Assembly (NCBI GenBank): GCA_051867815.1
Contig: JBJDZD010000066.1
Span: 1-51,349, forward strand
Origin: CAG-390 sp051867815
GTDB taxonomy: Bacteria > Bacillota > Clostridia > Oscillospirales > CAG-272
Length of the DNA: 51,349 nucleotides
Direction: 5' to 3'
Made by a program: the position numbers and the translations under genes
Shown here: piece after piece, positions 16,453-25,153 of the stretch
How the letters are laid out: the number at the start of each line of letters is the position of its first letter
Numbering within the stretch: position 1 is the stretch's first letter
Notes under the pieces: model-generated
Told to the model about the DNA's origin: nothing
Databases searched by the model: none
The model's input: the letters and a program-made list of their open reading frames with translations, nothing else

Positions 16453-16491
16453 TGTAAAAAACGGAGAGGCTGATGCGCAGCTTCTCCGTTT
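16453..16491 (-). terminator. Intrinsic terminator of the yfhO-ruvAB-SDR operon
   Basis: Minus strand AAACGGAGA-GCTG / CAGC-TCTCCGTTT stem with one opposed mismatch, a CGCAT loop and a run of T. It begins 10 nt after the SDR stop. Confidence 0.85.
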
Positions 16492-16500
16492 ATGTAGTAA

Positions 16501-17307
16501 TTAACCGCGCGTCTTTCCGCCGGCAACATTGATGGTCGTTCCGTGGATATACGCGGAGCGCTCGGATGCCAGGAATGCAATGGACGATGCAACCTCTGAA
16601 AGCTTACCGGAGCGGCCGAGGGGTGTGGTGCTGGTCTTGGAGTAGCCTGCGCGAAGCTGATCGACGGTAATGCCGCGAGTATAAGCAAGCGCTGTTTCGT
16701 AAGAAATTGTACGAAGTCCGGTAGCCTCAAGGATGCCGGGTGCAACACCTACGACCTTAATGCCGTGCTTACCGAGTTCTTTTGCCCATGAACGGGTAAG
16801 GGAGTTGACGGCGTTCTTGGATGCAGCGTAAACGCTTTGGCCCTCGGAGCCTTCAAGGCCGCATTCGGACGAAACGTTGATAACTACACCGCCGCCGTTT
16901 GCCATCATTACTCTGCATGCCGCCTGCGTCATGAGGAAAAGGCCTTTTACGTTGACGTTCATCACCTTATCCCAAACAGCTTCGTCAAGTTCGTACTGCT
17001 GACCGGGATCAACGAGCAACCTGGGGATGTTGATGCCTGCGTTATTTACGAGAACGTCGATCTTGCCGTATTTTTCAACTGCTTTGGAGATTACGTTGTC
17101 AATGTCCGACTTCTTCGTTACATCACAGGGAACGTAGATGTAATCGCCGTCGGCTTTTTCAAATGCGGGAGCGTTCGGATTCATGTCCGCAACGACAACG
17201 TTTGCGCCATCTGCGAGAAATTCCGTTACGGTTGCGTATCCGATGCCGGAAGCGCCGCCGGTTACGATAACGGTTTTGCCTTTGAGATTGAGCCAAGTGG
17301 AATCCAT
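16501..17307 (-). CDS. Short-chain dehydrogenase, sorbitol-6-phosphate dehydrogenase-like
   Basis: A 268-residue classical SDR with the NAD-binding TGGASGIG near residue 16, NNAGI, and the catalytic Ser plus YAASK. Its C-terminal GGKTRG ending and the GYSKTSTTPLGRSG segment resemble sorbitol-6-phosphate 2-dehydrogenases (SrlD/GutF) of Firmicutes, which oxidise sorbitol-6-P to fructose-6-P. No PTS or polyol genes are near, so the substrate is uncertain. It follows the membrane-protein gene by 31 nt and is the last gene before a terminator, so it may be read from the yfhO promoter. GGTAGGT serves as a weak RBS for ATG 17307. Confidence 0.8.
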   Translation of the reverse strand: MDSTWLNLKGKTVIVTGGASGIGYATVTEFLADGANVVVADMNPNAPAFEKADGDYIYVPCDVTKKSDIDNVISKAVEKYGKIDVLVNNAGINIPRLLVDPGQQYELDEAVWDKVMNVNVKGLFLMTQAACRVMMANGGGVVINVSSECGLEGSEGQSVYAASKNAVNSLTRSWAKELGKHGIKVVGVAPGILEATGLRTISYETALAYTRGITVDQLRAGYSKTSTTPLGRSGKLSEVASSIAFLASERSAYIHGTTINVAGGKTRG

Positions 17308-17338
17308 AAAAATACCTACCTTTATATAATTATAAATT

Positions 17339-18115
17339 TCAATTCTTTGATGTTTCGGAAATTGCCTTCAAAAAGATAAATGAGGCCGCAAAATATGCTG
17401 CAATATAGCCGATAAGAGCCAGGAGAATATCGCTGATATACGACAGGATAATTTCAATTACCTCAAGCCAAGTTGTCGGCAATCCCAGGGCTAAATCGGC
17501 GCCGAGCCTTTGAACGATCAAAATCGCCAGTGTTATGGCCGAGCCTACGAAGATGGGAAATATCACGTAATTTTTGAGGTTGAACAAACCGCCGAACGGA
17601 AAAATCTCGTCAAACTCGTTGTATTCAACGGTCGAGATGTATTTGGAGGCTTTTTGTATCTTCTCTGCGTGGTCAAAATGTATTTTCCATTTGCTTCTTG
17701 CGACCAAAGCCACTATAAACAAAAGAAGGATGTCCGCCAAAAACTGCATAACGGTTGCCGGAATGTCAAATGAAAGATCAATGTATCCGTCGATTATTGA
17801 AGATACCGCAAGATTGAGGGCATGCTTGAGAAACGCAACCGTAACCATGAGAATGATCGAAGTCGATTTGCTTTCGGTGCCCTTCATTACGCCGTAAACG
17901 GAATAAACGGCAACCGAGCAGAGAAGCGCAATGTAGACCGATTCAAAAAGAATAATTGCGTATTCCAGAAGTATCGGTATGAGCGTGTACATTACGGTCA
18001 CGTCGTTTCTGACCTGCATATAGAGCGGTGACAAAATACAGGACGCGATAATTGATATCATTAAAGATATCAGCAATATGGGAATATACGGAGAAAATTT
18101 TGTTTTTGAATTCAT
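17339..18115 (-). CDS. Multi-pass membrane protein of unknown function
   Basis: A 258-residue protein with about six hydrophobic segments: near residues 8-30, 42-72, 85-105, 120-140, 185-205 and 220-250. A charged cytoplasmic-type loop lies at about 142-172. I do not recognise a family. It sits between ruvB and the SDR gene, 16 nt after ruvB, with GGAG before ATG 18115, so it is probably co-transcribed with both. No catalytic motif or ligand-binding signature is visible. Confidence 0.75.
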   Translation of the reverse strand: MNSKTKFSPYIPILLISLMISIIASCILSPLYMQVRNDVTVMYTLIPILLEYAIILFESVYIALLCSVAVYSVYGVMKGTESKSTSIILMVTVAFLKHALNLAVSSIIDGYIDLSFDIPATVMQFLADILLLFIVALVARSKWKIHFDHAEKIQKASKYISTVEYNEFDEIFPFGGLFNLKNYVIFPIFVGSAITLAILIVQRLGADLALGLPTTWLEVIEIILSYISDILLALIGYIAAYFAASFIFLKAISETSKN

Positions 18116-18131
18116 TGTAAGCTCCGGTGAT

Positions 18132-19202
18132 TTATTCTTCGTCGGTATCGTTTATATGCATTTGCTCAATAACAGGTTGAGCCGGGCCGACGGGTGGGTC
18201 TATTCCGAGATGCCGGTATGCTCGGAAGGTGGCACATCTTCCTCTCGGGGTTCGGGAAAGAAATCCAAGCTGGATGAGATATGGCTCGTAAACATCCTCA
18301 AGCGTAATGGCCTCCTCGCCTACGGTTGCGGCAAGGGTATCAAGACCTACGGGACCGCCGTTGTAAAAGGATATAATCGCCTCAAGCATTCGTCTGTCCG
18401 TATTGTCAAGACCAAGCTCGTCGATCTCCAGCTTGTTAAGAGCAAAAGCAGCGATCTCTTCGTCAATGATATCCCGGCCTTTGACCTGAGCAAAATCGCG
18501 AACACGTTTGAGAAGTCTGTTGGCGATTCTGGGGGTTCCTCTTGAACGTGAAGCGATCTCAAGTGCACCGTCCTCGCTTATCGGCAGGCCGAGAATCCCG
18601 GCGCTACGCGTAACGATGGCGGCAAGCTCCTCCGGAGTGTACAATTCAAGTCGAGAAATAACGCCGAATCGGTCGCGCAAGGGCGTGGAGAGTTGACCTG
18701 CACGCGTCGTAGCTCCGATAAGAGTGAATGGAGCTATATCGATTCGGATGCTTCTTGCAGAAGGACCCTTACCGATGAAGAAGTCGATCGCAAGGTCTTC
18801 CATGGCGGGATAAAGTATCTCCTCAACGGCTCGTTGCATTCTGTGGATCTCATCAATAAAGAGGACATCTCCCGGCTCAAGGCTCGTTAAAAGAGCGGCA
18901 AGATCGCCCTGCTTTTCTATGGCAGGTCCGGAGGTCACACGAAAGTTTACACCCATCTCGGCGGCAATTATTGCCGCAAGGGTCGTTTTTCCCAGACCGG
19001 GAGGACCGTAAAGGAGAACGTGATCCAATGTATCCTTTCTCATCTTTGCGGCTTGAATATACACCCTCAGATTTTCCTTGACCTTTTCCTGACCGATATA
19101 TTCCTCAAGCGTATGAGGTCGAAGCGAGGTGTCAAGCTCATCCTCCGAGGGAATATACGAAGAGTTCATTATTCGGTTTTCAAAATCAAAATCTTCATTC
19201 AT
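18132..19202 (-). CDS. ruvB: Holliday junction branch-migration ATPase RuvB
   Basis: A 356-residue AAA+ motor. It shows the characteristic SLRPHTLEEYIGQEKVKENL start, Walker A GPPGLGKTT, Walker B FIDEIH, the sensor region LIGATTRAG and the C-terminal winged-helix domain ending with PRGRCATFRAYRHL. It forms hexameric rings that pump DNA through the RuvA-bound four-way junction during recombinational repair. It lies 17 nt after ruvA. RuvC, the resolvase of the same complex, is encoded divergently about 3.7 kb upstream rather than in the same operon. GAGG precedes ATG 19202. Confidence 0.97.
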   Translation of the reverse strand: MNEDFDFENRIMNSSYIPSEDELDTSLRPHTLEEYIGQEKVKENLRVYIQAAKMRKDTLDHVLLYGPPGLGKTTLAAIIAAEMGVNFRVTSGPAIEKQGDLAALLTSLEPGDVLFIDEIHRMQRAVEEILYPAMEDLAIDFFIGKGPSARSIRIDIAPFTLIGATTRAGQLSTPLRDRFGVISRLELYTPEELAAIVTRSAGILGLPISEDGALEIASRSRGTPRIANRLLKRVRDFAQVKGRDIIDEEIAAFALNKLEIDELGLDNTDRRMLEAIISFYNGGPVGLDTLAATVGEEAITLEDVYEPYLIQLGFLSRTPRGRCATFRAYRHLGIDPPVGPAQPVIEQMHINDTDEE

Positions 19203-19219
19203 TTGGTTTTCCTCAGATG

Positions 19220-19834
19220 TTACTTCATAAGTTTCTTAAGCGCTTCGCGAATTACATCCTCAAGCTCAAGAGCGGAAACGTTGATTGTTTTGAGAACGGC
19301 GTCGGCGTTATTGCGGTGGAATCCGAGAACCGTAAGCGCTTCAAGCGCATCCGAATACTTGTCCGTTCCGGTTGCGTCGTTGAACGTAGGAGCATTGACC
19401 TCGTTATTCGTCACAGGCGAGGCTTGAACCTTGTCTTTCAGTTCGAGAATTATCCTTGCTGCCGTCTTCGGTCCGATGCCGGGTGCCTTGGATATCATTT
19501 TTTTATCCTCCGTGGCAATCGCAGCGGCGATGCTGTCGGGAGTCATAAATGAGAGCAGGGACATTGCCGCTTTCGGCCCGATGCCCGACACGGTAATCAA
19601 GAGCTTGAACATGTGAAGTTCTTCAAGCGTATAAAAGCCGAAGAGTTCAACGCCGTCTTCACGCACCGACAGATAAGTGTAAAGCGTGGCGTCGGTATCT
19701 CCGTTAAAAGACCTGGAGGAAACGGCGGCGAGAGTGTTCATGCTCACGGTCATTGCATATGCAACGCCGTTTGCATCAATGACGACCTGGCTGTCTTCGC
19801 ACAGAACTGTTTTTCCTTTTATATAGTAAAACAT
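19220..19834 (-). CDS. ruvA: Holliday junction-binding protein RuvA
   Basis: A 204-residue protein with the N-terminal OB domain (MFYYIKGKTV), tandem helix-hairpin-helix motifs (ISGIGPKAAMSLLS and APGIGPKTAARIILELKDK) and the C-terminal three-helix domain that contacts RuvB. It binds four-way junctions as a tetramer and loads RuvB rings. Its ATG directly abuts the yfhO stop codon (TAAATG), and GGAG lies inside the end of yfhO, so translation is coupled to that gene. Confidence 0.96.
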   Translation of the reverse strand: MFYYIKGKTVLCEDSQVVIDANGVAYAMTVSMNTLAAVSSRSFNGDTDATLYTYLSVREDGVELFGFYTLEELHMFKLLITVSGIGPKAAMSLLSFMTPDSIAAAIATEDKKMISKAPGIGPKTAARIILELKDKVQASPVTNNEVNAPTFNDATGTDKYSDALEALTVLGFHRNNADAVLKTINVSALELEDVIREALKKLMK

Positions 19835-22663
19835 TTATTCATCTCCGTCCTTGGGTTCGGATTCATCAGCCGCATCTTCATCTTGTGAAACGTCAACTTC
19901 CTCGGTGACCTTGTCCCAAATTACGGCAAGCGGTTTTTCAAATATTATAATCAAAATAAAGAGAACAAGTGAAAGAACGGAAACGGTCAGGCCGAGCGTA
20001 AACGAAACCGGTGCATATTTGAATTCGACGGTGTGCACGCCTGCGCCTTCTATCTCAAACGCCATAAGAGCGTCAAGTGCTTCCGTGTACTCAACCTTTT
20101 TGCCGTCCACATAGATCTTCCAGCCTTCATCATAGGGAATGGTGGTGAGAACTGTGGTAACGTCGTTTGACGTTGTATAGGTGCCGGTGATGTGATCGTC
20201 GGACCAGCCTTCGGAAACAGTAAGTTGCTCTGAGGCAAGCTCCGATAGAGCTTCACGTGCAAGCTCCGTGTCCATATAATATACGGCATTTACATTGGGT
20301 GTAACGTAGAGAACGTCTGCTTTGAGCGTCATTCCTACGGAAACGGTGTCACCCTCGTCGAAGAAGCCGAGAGAAACGATGCGCTTCGTTTCACTTGCAT
20401 AAAACGTTCCGTTTGCCTTGCCGTTTACCTTAAGGTCTACCTCTCTCGGATAGTCCGAGGGGAGATAGAAGAAGAATTCACCATCCACGGGTGCCGTGAA
20501 GGTGTAGGTTAAGGTTGCGCTTGAGCCGGACGAAGCCGGACGGTACTCAATATAAGAAGAATTGCGTTTAACGGTAAGATTCGCGTTTGATTCTTCAACT
20601 TCAACGGGAACGAAATATGAATGCGCCTCTTGGGATCCGAGCATGGAGTTCAAAAGGGAATTAATGTTTTCAATGGGCGTCTTTCCCGTGAATTGATAAT
20701 CCAAAACTGATGAATCAACCGAGTAAGCAAGCGAGAGTGCGTAATTGTTGATATAAGCATAATATGCGGTTTTATTGTAAGTTATCGGGTCAAGGTCGGT
20801 GAGATCGTAATAATTTGAAATCGTCGAATTCTCCTTGTCAATGACGTATTTGATTCCTACGAGCGAATCCGTTATCAAATTGCCGCCGAGGTACTTCGAC
20901 CAGTGGGATTTTGATGCATATCCGATATTTGCAAGAAAATTAATGGTTGACTTATTGAGAGTGGAAGTCGAGTTAGTAAGACCGCGGATATTGAGCGCCA
21001 TATTGTCGCAGTATTTGCGGTGAACATTCTTTTCAAAGCGGTAGAAGGTCTTGTCGCTTTCGAGAATATCCTCGGTCAGCGGACGCAGAGAACCGACAAA
21101 GTCGTTGTAGCTGCTGTAAGAGGAATAAATTACGTCGTTACCAAACTCAATGCAGTTGATTATTCCGTTTCCGTACGCCTCAATGCAAACGAATACCAAG
21201 AGCATTAAAGCAGCGGATTGACGGCGCTTGGTTCGTATCATGATGCAGAGAATTATCGCAACCATGACAATGCAAAGAACCGAAAGCCATATCATTTCCA
21301 GGTCTTTGAGCGGCTGGTCAAACTCAACTGTGCCGTTAATTCTTTCAACCACCGAGTGGAAAGTGAACTTTTGAGCGACTGCAAGGAAAAGAATAAGAAT
21401 TGCGCCAATAAAGCCGACCGTGCGCGACGAAGCTCTCCTTATCTGTCCCATTCCCTTGTAAGCCAACGTTACAAGGAAGAAGCAGAGCATGAAGGAATAA
21501 CGATAGTTCAGCCAGTTGGGCTTTTGGAAGCCGTGCCAAACCATATCAAGCGTGTTTACCGCAAAGCTGATGACGAAAAATGCAATCAGAACGGCTGCGC
21601 ACACCTTTTCACGAGTTGAAAACTTCTTCGAAAGGAAGAAGAGCGGAACGCAGAAGAGCGTTAGAACGCCGCAGTAAACGAAGGGCAGTCCCTCGGGGCG
21701 AACCGTGTCGTAGGATCCGGGGAAGAACTTCGTTAAAAAGTCCATGATATCAAAACGAATTGAAAAAGCAAAGTTCGGGTTGGAAAATTCGTTTTTACCG
21801 AATTGGAGAGAATAATAAGCAGATGCGATTATGACCATCGAAATACCGATGGCGAGGATTGAAAAGGCGCCTATTCTCAAAAAGGACTTTGCAAAGTGAG
21901 AGGTTTCGTTTCGGGGGTTGTTTCTGTTATCCTCGTTGTGAGCAAAGTAATAATAGAAGAAGTACGCCGCCGTATAGATGCAAGCCATGTATCCGATGTA
22001 GAAATTGCTCATGAGAATAAGCGCAAGCATGATAACATACAGCTTGTACTTATAGTTCTTGATCATTTCCTCAATGCCGAGCGTAAGCAGAGGAAGCCAC
22101 ATAAGGGCATCTATCCACATGGAATTGTGCTGTTGAACGACTGCATACGAGCACATCGCGTAAAGCACGGAGCAAATTATTACGTTGGTTTTATTCAGCT
22201 TTTCAGATGTTTTATGGAGATAATATCCCATGGTAAAACCGGATATGCCGGATTTCAGCAGGAATATGCAAAGCAATGCCTCAAGCATTCTGTCCTGTGG
22301 GAACAGGCATACTATATATGAAAACGGGCTGGCAATGTAATAAGCGTAGATGCCGAGAAATTCTCCGCCGAGCTGTCTTGCAAACGAATACAAGAGGGAA
22401 GTGTCGCCCCATACCGCATTTCTCAGTGCCTCGTAGAAGTAGACATACTGACCGTTGAGGTCGAGGACGAGAACGGAACCGTTTGCGATAGGATGCAAGC
22501 CCATGGAAAGGTAGATCAAAAAGAAAAGAACTACCGGTATGCCAAAGCAGTATGCAAGGTATGAATAACTCTTTTTGATTCCGAATAATCCGCGTTTTTC
22601 GTCAAGCTCCGGATGGGGCGCCGCATCGGCGCTTCTCTTTAATCTTAATTTATCAACAAACAT
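19835..22663 (-). CDS. YfhO-family polytopic membrane protein
   Basis: A 942-residue protein with a short basic N-terminus, about a dozen membrane segments in the first 520 residues, a large extracytoplasmic beta-rich region at about 530-880 and a last membrane helix near 890-915, then an acidic tail. This is the layout of the YfhO (GT-C-like) family, which in Firmicutes has been linked to glycosylation of lipoteichoic acid or other surface polymers. An acidic loop early after the first helix (LNGQYVYFYEALRN) resembles the GT-C active-site region. It is the promoter-proximal gene of the ruvAB operon, an odd partner for DNA repair. GGAG precedes ATG 22663. Confidence 0.85.
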   Translation of the reverse strand: MFVDKLRLKRSADAAPHPELDEKRGLFGIKKSYSYLAYCFGIPVVLFFLIYLSMGLHPIANGSVLVLDLNGQYVYFYEALRNAVWGDTSLLYSFARQLGGEFLGIYAYYIASPFSYIVCLFPQDRMLEALLCIFLLKSGISGFTMGYYLHKTSEKLNKTNVIICSVLYAMCSYAVVQQHNSMWIDALMWLPLLTLGIEEMIKNYKYKLYVIMLALILMSNFYIGYMACIYTAAYFFYYYFAHNEDNRNNPRNETSHFAKSFLRIGAFSILAIGISMVIIASAYYSLQFGKNEFSNPNFAFSIRFDIMDFLTKFFPGSYDTVRPEGLPFVYCGVLTLFCVPLFFLSKKFSTREKVCAAVLIAFFVISFAVNTLDMVWHGFQKPNWLNYRYSFMLCFFLVTLAYKGMGQIRRASSRTVGFIGAILILFLAVAQKFTFHSVVERINGTVEFDQPLKDLEMIWLSVLCIVMVAIILCIMIRTKRRQSAALMLLVFVCIEAYGNGIINCIEFGNDVIYSSYSSYNDFVGSLRPLTEDILESDKTFYRFEKNVHRKYCDNMALNIRGLTNSTSTLNKSTINFLANIGYASKSHWSKYLGGNLITDSLVGIKYVIDKENSTISNYYDLTDLDPITYNKTAYYAYINNYALSLAYSVDSSVLDYQFTGKTPIENINSLLNSMLGSQEAHSYFVPVEVEESNANLTVKRNSSYIEYRPASSGSSATLTYTFTAPVDGEFFFYLPSDYPREVDLKVNGKANGTFYASETKRIVSLGFFDEGDTVSVGMTLKADVLYVTPNVNAVYYMDTELAREALSELASEQLTVSEGWSDDHITGTYTTSNDVTTVLTTIPYDEGWKIYVDGKKVEYTEALDALMAFEIEGAGVHTVEFKYAPVSFTLGLTVSVLSLVLFILIIIFEKPLAVIWDKVTEEVDVSQDEDAADESEPKDGDE

Positions 22664-22696
22664 AACTTGCTCCGTAATAAAAATAGATTTAGATTA

Positions 22697-22725
22697 ATTA
22701 TACCATAAATTTCTTGACATGTAAA
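22697..22725 (-). promoter_or_regulatory. Sigma-A promoter of the yfhO-ruvAB operon
   Basis: Minus strand TTTACA, 17-bp spacer, TATAAT, about 34 nt upstream of the yfhO start. It diverges from the ruvC promoter with 72 bp between the two -35 boxes. Confidence 0.8.
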
Positions 22726-22797
22726 CATCTTTGCGGATTTTTTTCATGAGAATTAATAAAAGATACAATTTACATTGGAAAATATTCATAAAGATGT

Positions 22798-22826
22798 TTG
22801 ACATGGCGGATGATTTGTGATATAAT
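22798..22826 (+). promoter_or_regulatory. Sigma-A promoter of the ruvC operon
   Basis: TTGACA, 17-bp spacer, TATAAT, with TGA before the -10 as an extended element. It lies 37 nt upstream of ruvC. Confidence 0.85.
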
Positions 22827-22862
22827 GTATAATGGTTAATTTTTGAATGGCAGGAATACTCA

Positions 22863-23360
22863 ATGAGGATTTTGGGAATCGACCCCGGACTCGCGACCAT
22901 CGGCTGGGGAGTGATCGAAACAAACGGCTCAAAGCACAGAGCAGTGCAATTCGACCACATACAAACGCCGACGCATCTTCCCGTAGAAAAAAGGCTCGAT
23001 CAGATTTATAAAGAACTCTCGGCCATTATCGAAAGGTATTCTCCCGAGGCTGTTGCGGTGGAGGAATTGTTCTTCAATACGAATATAACGACCGGAATCC
23101 GTGTCGCGGAAGCAAGAGGAGTGATTTTGCTCTGCTGTGAGCAGCACGGTGTTCCCGTATCGGAGTACACCCCCTTACAGGTAAAGCAATCCGTCGTAGG
23201 GTACGGACGGGCGGACAAGAAGCAGGTCATTTCAATGGTCACGCTCATGCTCTCTCTGCCGAAGCCGCCAAAACCGGACGACACGGCGGATGCTTTGGCG
23301 ATTGCCATTTGTCACGCACATTGCGGTGGCTCAAGGATCGCCAAATACTATAACTGGTAG
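22863..23360 (+). CDS. ruvC: Holliday junction resolvase RuvC
   Basis: A 165-residue RNase-H-fold nuclease with the acidic residues of the family: D7 in GIDPGLATIGWG, E in VEELFFN, and the C-terminal DDTADALAIAICH pair. It cuts four-way junctions symmetrically as a dimer together with RuvAB. ATG 22863 is preceded by AGGAA. It heads the plus-strand operon, divergent from yfhO-ruvAB, and the methyltransferase gene starts 9 nt after its stop. Confidence 0.97.
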   Translation: MRILGIDPGLATIGWGVIETNGSKHRAVQFDHIQTPTHLPVEKRLDQIYKELSAIIERYSPEAVAVEELFFNTNITTGIRVAEARGVILLCCEQHGVPVSEYTPLQVKQSVVGYGRADKKQVISMVTLMLSLPKPPKPDDTADALAIAICHAHCGGSRIAKYYNW

Positions 23361-23369
23361 GTATATAAA

Positions 23370-24248
23370 ATGTGGATTGCAGATAAATGGTGCGATTATC
23401 AGTTGCTTGATACCGCGGACGGCGAGAGACTGGAGAAATGGGGAGAATATATCCTCGTTCGTCCCGACCCTCAGGTGATCTGGAATGTCGATAAAGTGCT
23501 CCCGGAGTGGAAGAAGGCTGACGGCGTATATAACAGATCGTCCTCCGGCGGCGGCGGATGGAAAGTGAACAAGCTTCCCAAGGAGTGGAATATTTCATAC
23601 GGCAAGTTGAATTTTGTTCTTCGCCCTATGGGCTTTAAGCATACGGGATTGTTCCCGGAACAGGCCGTAAATTGGGATTGGTTTTCGTCCCTGATTTCAA
23701 ATTGCCCCTACCCCGTGCGCGTACTTAATCTGTTTGCTTATACGGGAGGCGCAACGATTGCGGCAGCTGCTGCCGGTGCTTCGGTTTGTCACGTTGATGC
23801 GGCTAAGGGAATGGTTGCGCAGGCAAAGGAAAACGCCGCGCTTTCAGGTCTGTCAGATGCGCCGATCAGATATATAGTTGACGACTGCAAAAAGTTTGTT
23901 GAACGTGAAATAAGGCGCGGTCATAAATATGAAGCAATTATCATGGATCCGCCCTCATACGGCAGAGGACCATCCGGTGAGGTTTGGAAAATCGAGGAGG
24001 CAATCGACGAACTGATCTCGCTTTGCGCGTCCTTGCTTTCGGACAGGCCTCTGTTCTTCCTTGTAAACTCATATACGACAGGTCTTTCACCCCTTACCAT
24101 GAAATACATGATAGACATAAAGATCACGTCCCGTTTCGGCGGCAAATGCGACGCAGAGGAGATAGCACTCCCCGTAATTTCGCGCGGAACTGCATTGCCT
24201 GCCGGCGCAAGCGCAAGATGGACTTGTTCGGGAGGTGACGGAAAATGA
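23370..24248 (+). CDS. Class I SAM-dependent methyltransferase (COG1092, RlmI-like)
   Basis: A 292-residue Rossmann-fold methyltransferase. The SAM-binding loop is LNLFAYTGGATIAAAAAGA, an acidic residue follows at HVDAAKG, and the catalytic motif is DPPSYGRG. These match the RlmI/COG1092 group, which makes 5-methylcytosine or related marks in 23S rRNA. The N-terminal PUA domain of RlmI is replaced by a short different N-terminus of about 90 residues, so the target may differ. The stop overlaps the ecfA1 start (ATGA). Confidence 0.85.
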   Translation: MWIADKWCDYQLLDTADGERLEKWGEYILVRPDPQVIWNVDKVLPEWKKADGVYNRSSSGGGGWKVNKLPKEWNISYGKLNFVLRPMGFKHTGLFPEQAVNWDWFSSLISNCPYPVRVLNLFAYTGGATIAAAAAGASVCHVDAAKGMVAQAKENAALSGLSDAPIRYIVDDCKKFVEREIRRGHKYEAIIMDPPSYGRGPSGEVWKIEEAIDELISLCASLLSDRPLFFLVNSYTTGLSPLTMKYMIDIKITSRFGGKCDAEEIALPVISRGTALPAGASARWTCSGGDGK

Positions 24249-25117
24249 GCGAGCATTTCATTGAAACACGCGATTTGGTATTTTCTTACGAGGAAAACGA
24301 GGACGCCACCAAGGAACAAAACTTCGCCCTGCACGGTGTCAGCACGGTAATCGAACGCGGTGAATATGTTGCCATCGTCGGCAGAAACGGTTCCGGCAAG
24401 TCCACCTTTGCAAAGCTTTTGAATCTTGTGCTTGAACCCAAGAGCGGTGACATTATCGTTGACGGCAAATCTGTTTGCGGTGATCTGACTGATGACGAGC
24501 TAATCGAGCTTAGACGCAGCATCGGTATGGTCTTCCAAAACCCCGATAATCAGATCGTAGCCACAATCGTTGAGGAAGACGTTGCCTTCGGTCCCGAAAA
24601 CATCGGCGTACCGTCATCGGAAATAAGACAGAGAGTGGATGAAGCGCTCGATGCCGTCGACATGCTCGATTACGCAAGGCACGAGCCTCACAGACTTTCC
24701 GGCGGTCAAAAGCAGCGCGTTGCCATTGCCGGCATTATCGCCATGATGCCCGATTGCATGATTTTCGACGAATCAACCGCTATGCTCGATCCCATAGGCA
24801 GAAGTGAAGTGCTTGACGTTATGGAAAAGCTGGTAAGAGAACGCGGAATCACCGTTATCAATATCACCCATCACATGAGCGAAGCCGCAAGAGCCGACAG
24901 AATTATCGTAATGGACAACGGAAAGATCATTGCCGATGCATCTCCGCGAGAAATATTTGCCGATGCACAGTTGATTGAAAAGGCAGGTCTTGAATTGCCC
25001 CGGTCCTCGGAGCTTCTCCACAGGCTTGCGCATTACGTGGATAACGTTGACACGGGCATAATTACCGCAGAGGAAGCGGCGGCGCACATTTGTGACTTGC
25101 TGAAAGTGAGTGACTGA
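24245..25117 (+). CDS. ecfA1: ECF transporter ATPase EcfA1
   Basis: A 290-residue ABC ATPase with Walker A GRNGSGKST, Q-loop FQNPDNQ, signature LSGGQKQR, Walker B MIFDES and the H-loop NITHHM. In the energizing module of vitamin and metal ECF transporters, EcfA1 pairs with EcfA2 on the membrane protein EcfT and works with separately encoded S-components. FQNPDNQIVATIVEEDVAFGPEN is the usual EcfA1 pattern. No S-component gene is seen in the window, as expected for the shared group II module. Confidence 0.95.
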   Translation: MSEHFIETRDLVFSYEENEDATKEQNFALHGVSTVIERGEYVAIVGRNGSGKSTFAKLLNLVLEPKSGDIIVDGKSVCGDLTDDELIELRRSIGMVFQNPDNQIVATIVEEDVAFGPENIGVPSSEIRQRVDEALDAVDMLDYARHEPHRLSGGQKQRVAIAGIIAMMPDCMIFDESTAMLDPIGRSEVLDVMEKLVRERGITVINITHHMSEAARADRIIVMDNGKIIADASPREIFADAQLIEKAGLELPRSSELLHRLAHYVDNVDTGIITAEEAAAHICDLLKVSD

Positions 25118-25153
25118 ATCTTGATGCGTTTGCATCGTTAATATGGAAGTTAA

